Source: Caulobacteraceae bacterium
Lineage (GTDB): Bacteria > Pseudomonadota > Alphaproteobacteria > Caulobacterales > Caulobacteraceae
Length of the DNA: 48,518 bases
Assembly (NCBI GenBank): GCA_019247715.1
Contig: JAFBAO010000055.1
Span: 1-48,518 of the forward strand
Reading direction: 5' to 3'
Shown: piece by piece, positions 1-7,011 of the stretch
How the letters are laid out: every line of letters starts with the position of its first letter
Numbering within the stretch: position 1 is the stretch's first letter
Notes under the pieces: generated by a model
What the model was told of the DNA's origin: nothing
Seen by the model: the letters and a program-made list of their open reading frames with translations, nothing else
Database searches by the model: none
Made by a program: the position numbers and the translations under genes

Positions 1-1
1 G

Positions 2-175
2 GAACACCCCCAAACTGCGGCCGATGCCGCGCGCCGTGCGCGCACGGTCGAGAGCCTGCGCCGCTTCTTCATGGAGCTGAGAGAGTCGGAGGAAACCGAA
101 GCTCGCTTGATCGAGCAAAGCCGCAGGGCCATCCGCGAAAGCCGCCAGGCGATCGAGAACGCTCCGGACACCTGA
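2..175 (+). CDS. 3' end of a small helical protein (5' end outside window)
   Basis: An open frame enters from the left edge and ends in TGA after 57 codons. The residues are rich in Arg and Glu (for example RRFFMELRESEETEARLIEQ) and suggest one long amphipathic or coiled-coil helix. I recognise no family. It lies on the opposite strand to the prophage genes and converges on them, so it could be a host gene or an element gene. The codon pattern looks coding because the frame has no rare interruptions and a regular GC-rich third position. Confidence 0.5.
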   Translation, partial: EHPQTAADAARRARTVESLRRFFMELRESEETEARLIEQSRRAIRESRQAIENAPDT

Positions 176-369
176 ATCTCGACGCCGAGCGGGTGATGGA
201 ACATGTCGAGCGGGAAGAAGTTCGGCGACGCCGCCCCTGCTACAATAGCGACCGGCGGCTTGGTCGGACGGTTCGTCTGTGCTGCGCCGGTTCTATCCCG
301 AGGCGCGCTCGCTCAGCCCTCGCCGCCATAGCTGATATCCGCTAGGGGTAGATGATATCGGCTACGTAT

Positions 370-384
370 GCCCCTGCATGGGGC
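370..384 (-). terminator. Short hairpin after the last leftward prophage gene
   Basis: A perfect 5-bp GC stem (GCCCC/GGGGC) with a 5-base loop lies nine bases past the stop codon of the last leftward gene. There is no good T-run on the minus strand, so termination is only a possibility. Confidence 0.25.
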
Positions 385-392
385 TTCTAGGC

Positions 393-683
393 TCAGTCGC
401 CGGCCGGCTTCTCCAGCTCCGCCAGCCGCTCCTCGTGGGTCATCCAGCCCCCCTCGACCTTCGCCTGGATCGACGCCAGCTTAGGATGGACGTACGGCGC
501 CGCGGCCTTGGCCGCCTCGACACGCTCGTCAGTCGGCCGATCCTCGTCCCGCATGATCGACAGCAAGTAGTCGAGCGGCGTCAGGCCCGATGCTGCGATC
601 TCAGCGACCTTGGCGGCGGTGGCCTTGTTTGGCGTGCCCTTCTGCCTGCCGCCGAGCTTGGTATGTCCTGTCTCGAACGACAC
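393..683 (-). CDS. Small phage protein with a GRQKGTPNK N-terminal motif
   Basis: A 96-residue protein starting at GTG, with an AGGTGA ribosome-binding sequence just before it. The N-terminus has the basic motif GGRQKGTPNKAT, which is typical of small packaging-associated proteins of alphaproteobacterial prophages. It is followed by a helical part (LDYLLSIMRDE, AAKAAAPYVHPKLA) seen in proteins that often sit beside terminase genes. A DNA-binding or small-terminase-like role is possible but unproven. It is the last gene of the leftward set. No terminase large subunit is next to it, which fits a decayed element. Confidence 0.5.
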   Translation of the reverse strand: MSFETGHTKLGGRQKGTPNKATAAKVAEIAASGLTPLDYLLSIMRDEDRPTDERVEAAKAAAPYVHPKLASIQAKVEGGWMTHEERLAELEKPAGD

Positions 684-723
684 TGTTCACCTACTAGTTC
701 AGTGGAGTTAAACCGGTTAGGCC

Positions 724-2352
724 TCACTGGCCCATCTGCGGCAGTTGGGGTGACGAGGGCGACGCGTACACCGTCGCAGGCCTGAAGCCGTTCGAAGCCC
801 CCAGCGCCGAGATGACGCCCCTGATGGCCGATTGGTAGGCAGTGGGCTTGGCGTTGGGGCTGATCTTGACCAGCAGCCGGCGGGCCAGGGCGGGATCGAG
901 AAGCGCCTGGCTGACGAGCTGATCCACTCGGGCGACGCCGGCGGCGCGGAAGCGCTGGGCTAGGTCGGTGACGGCGCCGCCGGCCAAGGCTCCCCACTCG
1001 CCGTCTAGGCCGATGTGATGCCCGAGCACCGCCCCGAGGATGGTTCCTGCCGCGTCCAAGGAGAAATGCGCGCCGCCGTGGGCGATCTTGCCAGCCAGTC
1101 CTTGTGAGCCGACCTTCGTAGCCGCCACGCTACGGGAGCGATCGATGTCAGCGGCGATGGCGTCGAGGTTATCGAGTTCGGCGGGGCTGAAGACGTTGGC
1201 GAGGGCGCCGCGCTTGGCCTTGACGAAGGACCGGAACGACTGCTGTCCGAGCGCGCCGTCGGGATTCACGAACTGGCCGGCGATGTGATCGGCCACGGCT
1301 TGGCGCAGGCCTTGGGTCGCAGCGGGATCGGCGCTGGCGGAGTTGGCCAAGGCCTTCATGTCCGCCACGGCGGTATTGCCGCCGAGGATGTTGCCGACCG
1401 TGCGAACCACGTCCTGGGGCTCAGTGAGGTTCATCACTCGGCCGACTGCGCCGAGCTTGGCGTTTGCGAGCGCCTGGGCGCGCGCCACGGCCGCGTCGGC
1501 GACGGCTTGGCTGGCGGTGTCCGCATCAGCGAAACGGGCCTGTACGTCCTCAGGAAGGGCGTTGATGGCCTGTCCATAAGTCCGCTGCCAACTGGCGAAG
1601 GCCTTCGGGCTGATCGTGCCATCGGGCAGCGTGCCGCCTGGCTGCTGGGCCTGGCGACGGAGCGTCCAGGCGGCGTAGTCGGCGAGGGGTCCTGCTGCTT
1701 CCGGGCTCGCGGTCAGAAGCTGGCGGATGGCTTCGGGCGACGTGTTGCCCCCGTGGAAGAACTGCGCCGGCACGGACCCACCAGGCATAGTGTAGAGGTC
1801 CGCAGCGCCGGCCTTGGCCAGAACGTTGCCGATCGGGCCGGTCCCGAAGGTCTGGGCGCGCTGCTTCGTCTGGGCGGTGGCGGCGGCTAGGCGCTGGGCT
1901 CCTTCGGCGTCGAAGGTTGGAGCGCCCGATAGGCCTGAAGCTCCCGCAGCGCCTCCAGATCCTTGGCCTGGCGAAAACTCTGTTCCGCCCAAGCTAGGAA
2001 CGGCAACCGTTCCGCCGGTGGCATCTCCGATAGAACCTGCTGAAGCACTAGGCCCGGCCGCTTGTTGTTGTCGTTGCTGTAACCACTGGTCACGTTTGGC
2101 GGTCCACGCAGAACTAAGCCGCGCTTCTAGAGTGTCTGCCGGCTCGATTTGCCCGGCAGCCACTTGCGCACGCTGTGACTGTACCACATCCGAGATGGTC
2201 GAGCCCAGATTATCCTGGATCGCCCCCCTGAGCTGCGCCAGCCGGGCATAGCTGGGCGTCCGCCCGTTTTGAGTCAGCTCCTGGCGCATCGCTGTCGAGA
2301 CGCGGCCGGCCCTCGGCCTCGGGCGGGACGACCGGCTCTTCCCCTTCGTCAA
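724..2352 (-). CDS. Large helical phage virion-type protein, apparently missing its N-terminus
   Basis: An open frame of up to 542 codons, rich in Ala, Gln and Gly, with long helices, a low-complexity QQRQQQ stretch near residue 90 and a Gly-rich hydrophobic patch around residues 425-460. It resembles the C-terminal part of very large internal-virion or tail proteins of phages, but I cannot name a family. No convincing start exists: the frame opens at a TTG inside another gene, and the first ATG (2289) has no ribosome-binding site. The first residues up to about 20 look like out-of-frame translation of the overlapping small gene. I infer that a deletion removed the true 5' part. Confidence 0.5.
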   Translation of the reverse strand: MTKGKSRSSRPRPRAGRVSTAMRQELTQNGRTPSYARLAQLRGAIQDNLGSTISDVVQSQRAQVAAGQIEPADTLEARLSSAWTAKRDQWLQQRQQQAAGPSASAGSIGDATGGTVAVPSLGGTEFSPGQGSGGAAGASGLSGAPTFDAEGAQRLAAATAQTKQRAQTFGTGPIGNVLAKAGAADLYTMPGGSVPAQFFHGGNTSPEAIRQLLTASPEAAGPLADYAAWTLRRQAQQPGGTLPDGTISPKAFASWQRTYGQAINALPEDVQARFADADTASQAVADAAVARAQALANAKLGAVGRVMNLTEPQDVVRTVGNILGGNTAVADMKALANSASADPAATQGLRQAVADHIAGQFVNPDGALGQQSFRSFVKAKRGALANVFSPAELDNLDAIAADIDRSRSVAATKVGSQGLAGKIAHGGAHFSLDAAGTILGAVLGHHIGLDGEWGALAGGAVTDLAQRFRAAGVARVDQLVSQALLDPALARRLLVKISPNAKPTAYQSAIRGVISALGASNGFRPATVYASPSSPQLPQMGQ

Positions 2353-2440
2353 CGATGATCCTGAACGGCGTCTGTGTCTGAGCGCCAGCGCCGGCTTTCT
2401 CCTCCAGCTTCGCGACCCGATCCTTAGTTGATGCTCTCAT
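2210..2440 (-). CDS. Small acidic phage protein, probably truncated by a deletion
   Basis: The start ATG overlaps the stop of the upstream DUF5681 gene as ATGA, the same coupling used throughout this operon, so the start is well supported. About the first 45 residues (RVAKLEEKAG, PFRIIVDEGEEPVVPPEAEG) look like a genuine small phage protein with a coiled N-terminal helix. After that the frame turns into residues that look non-coding and overlaps the larger downstream frame. The best reading is that the 3' end was lost in a deletion near 2300 that fused it to the interior of a late gene. No function is assigned. Confidence 0.4.
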   Translation of the reverse strand: MRASTKDRVAKLEEKAGAGAQTQTPFRIIVDEGEEPVVPPEAEGRPRLDSDAPGADSKRADAQLCPAGAAQGGDPG

Positions 2441-2868
2441 GGTACCTTTCCCTCCAGCGCCCGCAGCCGGGCCTCTATGTCGGCCAGCTCGTGCGCCGCC
2501 CTGGCCTTCTCAATGATCGCCGCCAGCGCAATGCCCTCGGACGGGGTGAGCTCACCGGCGGCCACGGCCGTCAGCACCGCGCCCAGCGCCGCGGGAATGT
2601 CTGCGGCCGACTTGATGATGGGCGCGTCCACCACGATGGGCCGGTCCTTCGGCGCCGGCGCGATCCGCTCCAAGCACAAGCGCAGGGCCGTAGAGTCGCC
2701 CGACAGGGCGGCGGCGATGGCCCGTTGCGTCAGGGCCTCGGCCTGGCCTTCCAGGAGCGCCTCGACGGCCTTTGTGACCCTGTGGCGCGCCCCTTTCGGG
2801 CGACCGGGGTTTCCAGCAGCGAACTTGCCGTCCGCCGATCTCGGCCCGTTTTTGCGGCTCGGCTTCAT
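2437..2868 (-). CDS. DUF5681-type phage protein
   Basis: A 143-residue protein. The N-terminus carries FAAGNPGRPKGARHR, the basic Gly/Pro/Arg signature of the DUF5681 domain found in many phage genes close to packaging functions. The helical remainder (VTKAVEALLEGQAEALTQRA) and a Glu-rich C-terminal helix complete it. I chose the ATG preceded by GGAG at about eight bases; a longer frame upstream reads through the end of the nuclease gene. It overlaps the VRR-NUC stop as ATGA and is in turn overlapped by the next small gene. A small-terminase-like or DNA-binding role is plausible only from context. Confidence 0.6.
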   Translation of the reverse strand: MKPSRKNGPRSADGKFAAGNPGRPKGARHRVTKAVEALLEGQAEALTQRAIAAALSGDSTALRLCLERIAPAPKDRPIVVDAPIIKSAADIPAALGAVLTAVAAGELTPSEGIALAAIIEKARAAHELADIEARLRALEGKVP

Positions 2869-3290
2869 GCGGTTCTCCGGGGCAACTGACGGCGGACGCT
2901 CTGGGCGTCGGTGAGCCACGCTAGGTCATGCAGTTGCAGCCACCCACCCACGACGGCGCGGACTTCCGGCCAGGAGCGGCAGACGGCAAAGCGGTCGCCG
3001 AGGACGGCGGCCAAGACCCTCTGCTCCGGGGTGAGCACGCCGCCGGCGGCTTTCAGTTCGACGTACCGGGTATCGCCGTCCGGCAGCACGATCGAGATGT
3101 CCGGCGCGCCGCGCTCCATGCCGGCGCTCTTCGCCGCCCTGGCGATGGCGGGCGTCAGGGGCACGCCCGACAAGGAGGTGGTGAACCACACCTCGCCCGG
3201 CAAATAGGCCCGCAGCATGCTCGCCACCTGCCGCTGTAGGTCGGCCTCAGGGCGACGGTTGGGGGCGCGGAGGCGGAAGGGCGCGCTCAT
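2865..3290 (-). CDS. VRR-NUC domain nuclease
   Basis: A 141-residue protein matching the VRR-NUC fold, a PD-(D/E)XK-type nuclease common in phages. Visible catalytic elements are Glu15 in RPEADLQ, Asp64 in GAPDISIV, the E-L-K triad at residues 78-80 and Gln90 in LTPEQ. Members cut DNA structures such as flaps or Holliday junctions, or act in phage replication and packaging. The product is a stand-alone domain. Its start overlaps the stop of the 50-residue upstream gene, and its stop overlaps the next start, both as ATGA. The family call is firm; the substrate is unknown. Confidence 0.8.
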   Translation of the reverse strand: MSAPFRLRAPNRRPEADLQRQVASMLRAYLPGEVWFTTSLSGVPLTPAIARAAKSAGMERGAPDISIVLPDGDTRYVELKAAGGVLTPEQRVLAAVLGDRFAVCRSWPEVRAVVGGWLQLHDLAWLTDAQSVRRQLPRRTA

Positions 3291-3439
3291 GGGGCTACCC
3301 CCGACGCTGCTTGGCCATCAGGATCGCCATCCTGGAACGAATCGGCACCTGACGTTCGCATGAACACCCGTGCCAGGACGTTCCGCGAACGGCGAAGCTC
3401 TGGCCTAACCAGATCTGCTGGAAGCCCCACCCCGGTCAT
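3287..3439 (-). CDS. 50-residue phage protein in the coupled operon
   Basis: A short frame beginning MTGVGLPADLVRPELRRSR. It is supported by exact ATGA overlaps on both sides: its ATG overlaps the stop of the upstream 182-residue gene and its TGA overlaps the ATG of the nuclease. Without it the operon would have a lone 145-base gap in a chain of otherwise overlapping genes. It has a basic helical first half and no recognisable domain. A small regulatory or structural role cannot be excluded. Confidence 0.5.
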   Translation of the reverse strand: MTGVGLPADLVRPELRRSRNVLARVFMRTSGADSFQDGDPDGQAASGVAP

Positions 3440-3984
3440 GGCGCCGCCTCCAGGCTGATCTCCTCCCAAGCGGCCTTCTGAGCCGTCGAGCGCCGATAGA
3501 TGCGATTGGTGGAGCGGCCCACGCGGACGGTGATGGCGTCGGCGTCGATCGCCAGCACCTCGGCGCCGACCAGGAAGAATGCCCGGCCCCGGTGATCCAT
3601 CCGGCGGATCGGCGCTTCGGGGTGGAGGCCGAATAGTTCGGCCGCGGTCCAGCCCAGTGCAGCGGCCTTGCCGCCCCATTGGTCGAGGAACCGGCCGGCG
3701 GCGTTCATCATCGCCAGCCAAGCGTCGGCGTCTACACCGCGAGGGACTGGACGTCGGGCCAGTTCAGCGAAGCCGATGGCCCACTCCTGGGGGACCTTGG
3801 CCCCCTCCTGGACGATTGCCACTCGCTCTTCGAAGTCGGGCGACGGGGCTGTGCCGATAGTGCCGATAGTGCCGATAGCCCTAATCGGGGCAGCTATTGG
3901 CGCTATCGGCGCTATTGGCACAGGCTCGGGAATCGAAGAACGAGGCCTCGCGAGCGCCGCTCTAGCCTTGTCTCGCCAGGTCAT
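3436..3984 (-). CDS. Hypothetical phage protein with Pro-Ile-Ala / Ile-Gly-Thr repeats
   Basis: A 182-residue protein starting MTWRDKARAALARP at an ATG that overlaps the DUF3987 stop as ATGA. Residues about 20-45 are a short-period repeat (PIAPIAPIAAP followed by IGTIGTIGT) encoded by a long DNA palindrome. The rest is globular (AFFLVGAEVLAIDADAITVRVG, with a basic STNRIYRRSTAQ segment). Similar unnamed proteins follow DUF3987 genes in alphaproteobacterial elements, so a role in replication or its control is possible. No function is claimed. Confidence 0.6.
   Translation of the reverse strand: MTWRDKARAALARPRSSIPEPVPIAPIAPIAAPIRAIGTIGTIGTAPSPDFEERVAIVQEGAKVPQEWAIGFAELARRPVPRGVDADAWLAMMNAAGRFLDQWGGKAAALGWTAAELFGLHPEAPIRRMDHRGRAFFLVGAEVLAIDADAITVRVGRSTNRIYRRSTAQKAAWEEISLEAAP
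3852..3920. repeat. Three 9-base repeats facing three inverted copies inside a coding sequence
   Basis: The + strand reads TGCCGATAG three times in tandem, then a 15-base spacer, then three 9-base units CTATTGGCG, CTATCGGCG and CTATTGGCA. The two 27-base arms are near-complementary if G-T pairs are allowed, so RNA or single-stranded DNA from here would fold into a long hairpin. The repeats encode the Pro-Ile-Ala and Ile-Gly-Thr runs of the host protein. Confidence 0.8.
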
Positions 3985-5492
3985 GGACGACCCTCCCAAA
4001 GGGTTGGGTTGACCAACCAATCGTTGCGCTGGCGCCCCTCGCGTTCGCCGTCACGGCCGCCGGCGAACTTCAGCCAGCCGCCCTCAGCGAGGACGTTGAT
4101 CGCCCGTTCCATGTCGTCGGCCTTCTTCAGGCCGGCCACGCGTCGGCGCCGGAGTTCGCGCGTATTGACGGTTCGGTCGCCAGCCTGGCGGATGTGCTTC
4201 AGTAGGTGGGTGGCCGCTACCTCGTACGGGTCCCGCGAAGCGCCGCCGAAAACGCGGGCGCTCATCGGACAGAAGTAGTCGTCGAACAGGAAACAGGCCG
4301 CCGAGAGCGATTGCTCCGTGACCGCCGCCGGCTCAGGAGCGCCCTGGCCGTACGCCCACTCCAACAGCTCCAGCAGCAGGGCGAGCCGCAGCACGATGCC
4401 GGCGCCCTTGCCGATCGTTCCGGCCATGAAGCCGGACGCCTCGGCCCCCGCTTCCCCGTTAGCTTTCCACCACTCCTCGAAAACGTCGAGGGCGCCAGGT
4501 GTCAGTGGCAACGCGCGCGGTTGGAACCGCCCGTCCTGGTCGATATCGGAGGGAAGGTTGCGGAGCCGGGAAAGGGCGGATTTCAGATGGGGGAGGTTCC
4601 CACCATTAACTGGCCGCACCCGCACCACCGGACCCGGATAGAATAGCAAGAACCGGCTCACCAACCCGTCGTCGGCGCGCTTGAGGATCAGCTCCGTGAA
4701 GCGCTCCGGCTGAATCCCCCCGAAGATCGACAGCAGGGCGATATCGGCCCGGATGTGGCCTGCCTTGACCCTATCAACGCTCAGGGCATGGCCGTTGTAC
4801 CGCTCCAGGAACATGGCCGCGTCGCCATCGCCGCCGTACTTGTTGAAGTTGCCGACGAGGCCGCTCAGTTCGTCACGGCAGGCGACCAGGCCGCGCGGGT
4901 TGTTCTTGAATAGCGGGGCGAGGCTCTCCACGGTGACGTCGGAGACAGTGATCCGAGGCGCTCGGGGCTCCTCTGGTTCGTCCGCGTCGGTCGGCTTCAG
5001 GGGGGCGCGGCCTCCGCTTTTCACGGCGTCCTTGACCTTGTCCTCCCAGATGGCCCGTACCGCGTCGGCTTCCCGCTTCTTCGTCTCGTAGTGCCGCCGG
5101 CGTTCGTCCAGGTCGGTTGATTCCTCCCGCTCCAACTCCTTCAGAACGGAGACAACGGGCGCGTAAGCCGGACTCTTCGAGGCGCTGGGCGGTCCCATCA
5201 GCAAGACCCAGAGGGCCGGGAACTCCGACCACTCGCCCCAGGCGCGGACCTTTCGGGCGGCGCCGACAGCAGCAGCTGCTCCAGCGAGCAAGCCGGCAGC
5301 GGCGTAGTCCACCGGGGCCGAAACAGACCGGGCGAACCCTTCAAGCCAACGGCCCCAGGATCCGAAGTGCTCCAGCGGCAAAGCGGGCGGAGGAACAAGA
5401 CCTCCGTCCAGAAAGGAGCGATCCGGATCATCCCAGTCTCCCTCGACGACCGGGAGATCAGCGGCGATCCGTTCGAGGTTGGCGTATCTCAT
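3981..5492 (-). CDS. DUF3987 (YfjI-like) replication-associated protein
   Basis: A 503-residue protein of the DUF3987 family, found next to primase-polymerase domains in prophages and plasmids and presumed to have an ATPase or helicase-like replication role. Features: a small-residue-rich helix near residues 60-80, a P-loop-like stretch LMGPPSASKSPAY near residue 100, a charged coiled coil about residues 115-160, the family segment CRDELSGLVGNFNKYGGDGD, then IFGGIQPERFTELI and RADDGLVSRFLLFYP. The C-terminus is a winged-helix-like region. The start overlaps the primase remnant's stop as ATGA. It appears full length. Confidence 0.75.
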   Translation of the reverse strand: MRYANLERIAADLPVVEGDWDDPDRSFLDGGLVPPPALPLEHFGSWGRWLEGFARSVSAPVDYAAAGLLAGAAAAVGAARKVRAWGEWSEFPALWVLLMGPPSASKSPAYAPVVSVLKELEREESTDLDERRRHYETKKREADAVRAIWEDKVKDAVKSGGRAPLKPTDADEPEEPRAPRITVSDVTVESLAPLFKNNPRGLVACRDELSGLVGNFNKYGGDGDAAMFLERYNGHALSVDRVKAGHIRADIALLSIFGGIQPERFTELILKRADDGLVSRFLLFYPGPVVRVRPVNGGNLPHLKSALSRLRNLPSDIDQDGRFQPRALPLTPGALDVFEEWWKANGEAGAEASGFMAGTIGKGAGIVLRLALLLELLEWAYGQGAPEPAAVTEQSLSAACFLFDDYFCPMSARVFGGASRDPYEVAATHLLKHIRQAGDRTVNTRELRRRRVAGLKKADDMERAINVLAEGGWLKFAGGRDGEREGRQRNDWLVNPTLWEGRP

Positions 5493-6004
5493 CGCGCCAC
5501 CTCGCGCGGTTGCTGAACGCCACGGCCAATCCCACTCCGGATCGACGCCCGAACAGCGCTGATCCCGTCTTCACGGACCAGCCCGCAGTCGGCGGCGGCG
5601 ATTTCGAGGGCGTCCTCGGCGACGTCCTGGGATAGAGCGCCAGCGCCTACCAGTTCGCCCAGGCGGGCGGCGGCTTGGAAGAGACGGTGGTTACGCCCGC
5701 CGCTGCCTGTCTGGGCGACCGCTTGGCACTCGCCTTCCACCGCGACCGCCACGTATCGAGCAAGACGGTCATGACAGAACGGCCAGACAGTTTTCGGAGC
5801 TGGGCGTGGGGTCGGTGGGGGGTCGATCAGGTCCAACAGCCACAGCGGAGCCGGCGCGACAGGACACGACGTCGGCCGGACTTCCCAGGCGTACCGGCCG
5901 TCACCGCGCTCGGACGGTGGCAAGGCCACAGAGCCGCCGCTGGTCCGCACGTCGAGCCCAGAGTCAACCAGGCCGTCGACCGGCAGATTGACCCTGTTCC
6001 TCAA
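5489..6004 (-). CDS. C-terminal half of a bifunctional DNA primase/polymerase
   Basis: The 171 codons from a TTG start match the end of the prim-pol domain (SGLDVRTSGGSVALPPSERG, then YAWE) and the helical C-terminal domain that normally follows it (GGRNHRLFQAAARLGELV, ISAVRASIRSGIGRG). The catalytic N-terminal half with the metal-binding DxD and His residues is absent. The same frame upstream of the TTG still reads protein-like (DVEDLFFTAPFGRSL) for about 20 codons, then reaches a stop. The gene is therefore probably decapitated, and the TTG, which overlaps the previous stop, may be a secondary start. Primase activity is not expected. Confidence 0.55.
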   Translation of the reverse strand: MRNRVNLPVDGLVDSGLDVRTSGGSVALPPSERGDGRYAWEVRPTSCPVAPAPLWLLDLIDPPPTPRPAPKTVWPFCHDRLARYVAVAVEGECQAVAQTGSGGRNHRLFQAAARLGELVGAGALSQDVAEDALEIAAADCGLVREDGISAVRASIRSGIGRGVQQPREVAR

Positions 6005-6198
6005 CGAGCGACCGAACGGGGCGGTGAAGAACAGATCCTCAACGTCTCGCGCTTGTTTTTCGCGAGCGTGGCGATGACGATCGGGCGTTGAGTTTGCTTG
6101 GCTTTTGGGCTATTCAATCCCTGTTCTTGCCTGGACAGCCGAACAGCATTGAGCCCGTCAGCGCCGCCCGCGTTGGCGGGCTCTGACGTTTGGGGCAT
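6001..6198 (-). CDS. Small hypothetical ORF before the primase remnant
   Basis: A 65-codon frame beginning MPQTSEPANAGGADG, with a GGAGG about 13 bases before the ATG. It ends in TGA overlapping the TTG of the primase remnant. The last 15 codons are out of frame with the prim-pol homology encoded by the same DNA, so the true gene may have been one reading frame joined to the primase and now shifted. It may be only the relic 5' end of that gene. No domain recognised. Confidence 0.3.
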   Translation of the reverse strand: MPQTSEPANAGGADGLNAVRLSRQEQGLNSPKAKQTQRPIVIATLAKNKRETLRICSSPPRSVAR

Positions 6199-6203
6199 GA
6201 TCG

Positions 6204-6434
6204 TTACGCCGCCTCCGTTTCAGACGTCGACTGACGGCGGCGGCCTGCGATCCAGCTGTCGACCTCTGGAATCGAGTACAGAACGAGTCGGCCGATCTTG
6301 TAGTAAGGAGGGCCGGAGCCCGAAACGCGGGCTTTGTTCAGGAAACTTTCGCTGCAGCCGATATGCTTGGCCGCTGCACGAACGTCGCCGTAATGGCTGA
6401 AGCCGGATATTTGCTCGGCGGGAACTGGAGGCAT
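6204..6434 (-). CDS. Small helix-turn-helix protein (excisionase / AlpA-like)
   Basis: A 76-residue protein with one MerR-like winged HTH of the kind called HTH_17 or excisionase: GDVRAAAKHIGCSESFLNKA as the recognition helices, then PPYYKIGRLVLYSIPEVDSWI, the usual wing and wall sequence. Such proteins help the integrase excise the element or control element promoters. The start is the ATG preceded by GGAG at about eight bases. It lies downstream of the integrase in the same direction, which suits a directionality factor. Confidence 0.65.
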   Translation of the reverse strand: MPPVPAEQISGFSHYGDVRAAAKHIGCSESFLNKARVSGSGPPYYKIGRLVLYSIPEVDSWIAGRRRQSTSETEAA

Positions 6435-6513
6435 CTTGTCGCTCCGTAAGTGGATAGCGACAGCCGAAATAGCCCTGTCCGATATGGTTATAGAGCCCAC
6501 ATTTGGGCAATAA

Positions 6514-7011
6514 TCAAAAAATATCGTCCTTCGTGGGCTCTTCCGTCGACCCGCTGCGCGCCTCGCGCTCTATCTCCCGAAATAACTTCCAGCACGTCTC
6601 GACCATCCGAGGCGAAATCCACACGCCGTACCTTGCAAGGCAGTCGTTGATCGCAGCTTCCATGATCTGGCCTTTCAGACCCCGGCCATATGGTCTGGCC
6701 GATTTCACCACGTACTCAGGCCGACGGCCGCCAAAGGCCTTTCTAGACAAGCGCTCCATCTGAATGGGATCACCAAACTTCAAGCGTCTTTGACGCGGCG
6801 AAAGCCCGTCCAGGTCCTTAAGCAGTCGTTGTTGCCTCTGAAGAAGTCGATAGTTGTTGATCTGCTCCAGCTCTCTCAGACCGCGACACTTGTCCCACTC
6901 CCGCTCGCAATATTCGCCCACCTCCAATTTTTGGAAGAACGTGAGCATAGGCGGTCGTCCGGACCCAGGCCTTCTTCCGCCACGACGGGTGGATGGTTTC
7001 GCCGCCGTCAT
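6514..7011 (-). CDS. Basic hypothetical protein coupled to the integrase
   Basis: A 165-residue, Arg/Lys-rich protein whose ATG overlaps the integrase stop as ATGA. The N-terminus has RRGGRRPGSGRPPM, similar to AT-hook or small-terminase-type basic tails. The centre is helical with many charged residues (LRELEQINNYRLLQRQQRLL). DNA binding is a fair inference. No family recognised. Close translational coupling suggests it works with, or is dosed with, the integrase. Confidence 0.55.
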   Translation of the reverse strand: MTAAKPSTRRGGRRPGSGRPPMLTFFQKLEVGEYCEREWDKCRGLRELEQINNYRLLQRQQRLLKDLDGLSPRQRRLKFGDPIQMERLSRKAFGGRRPEYVVKSARPYGRGLKGQIMEAAINDCLARYGVWISPRMVETCWKLFREIEREARSGSTEEPTKDDIF

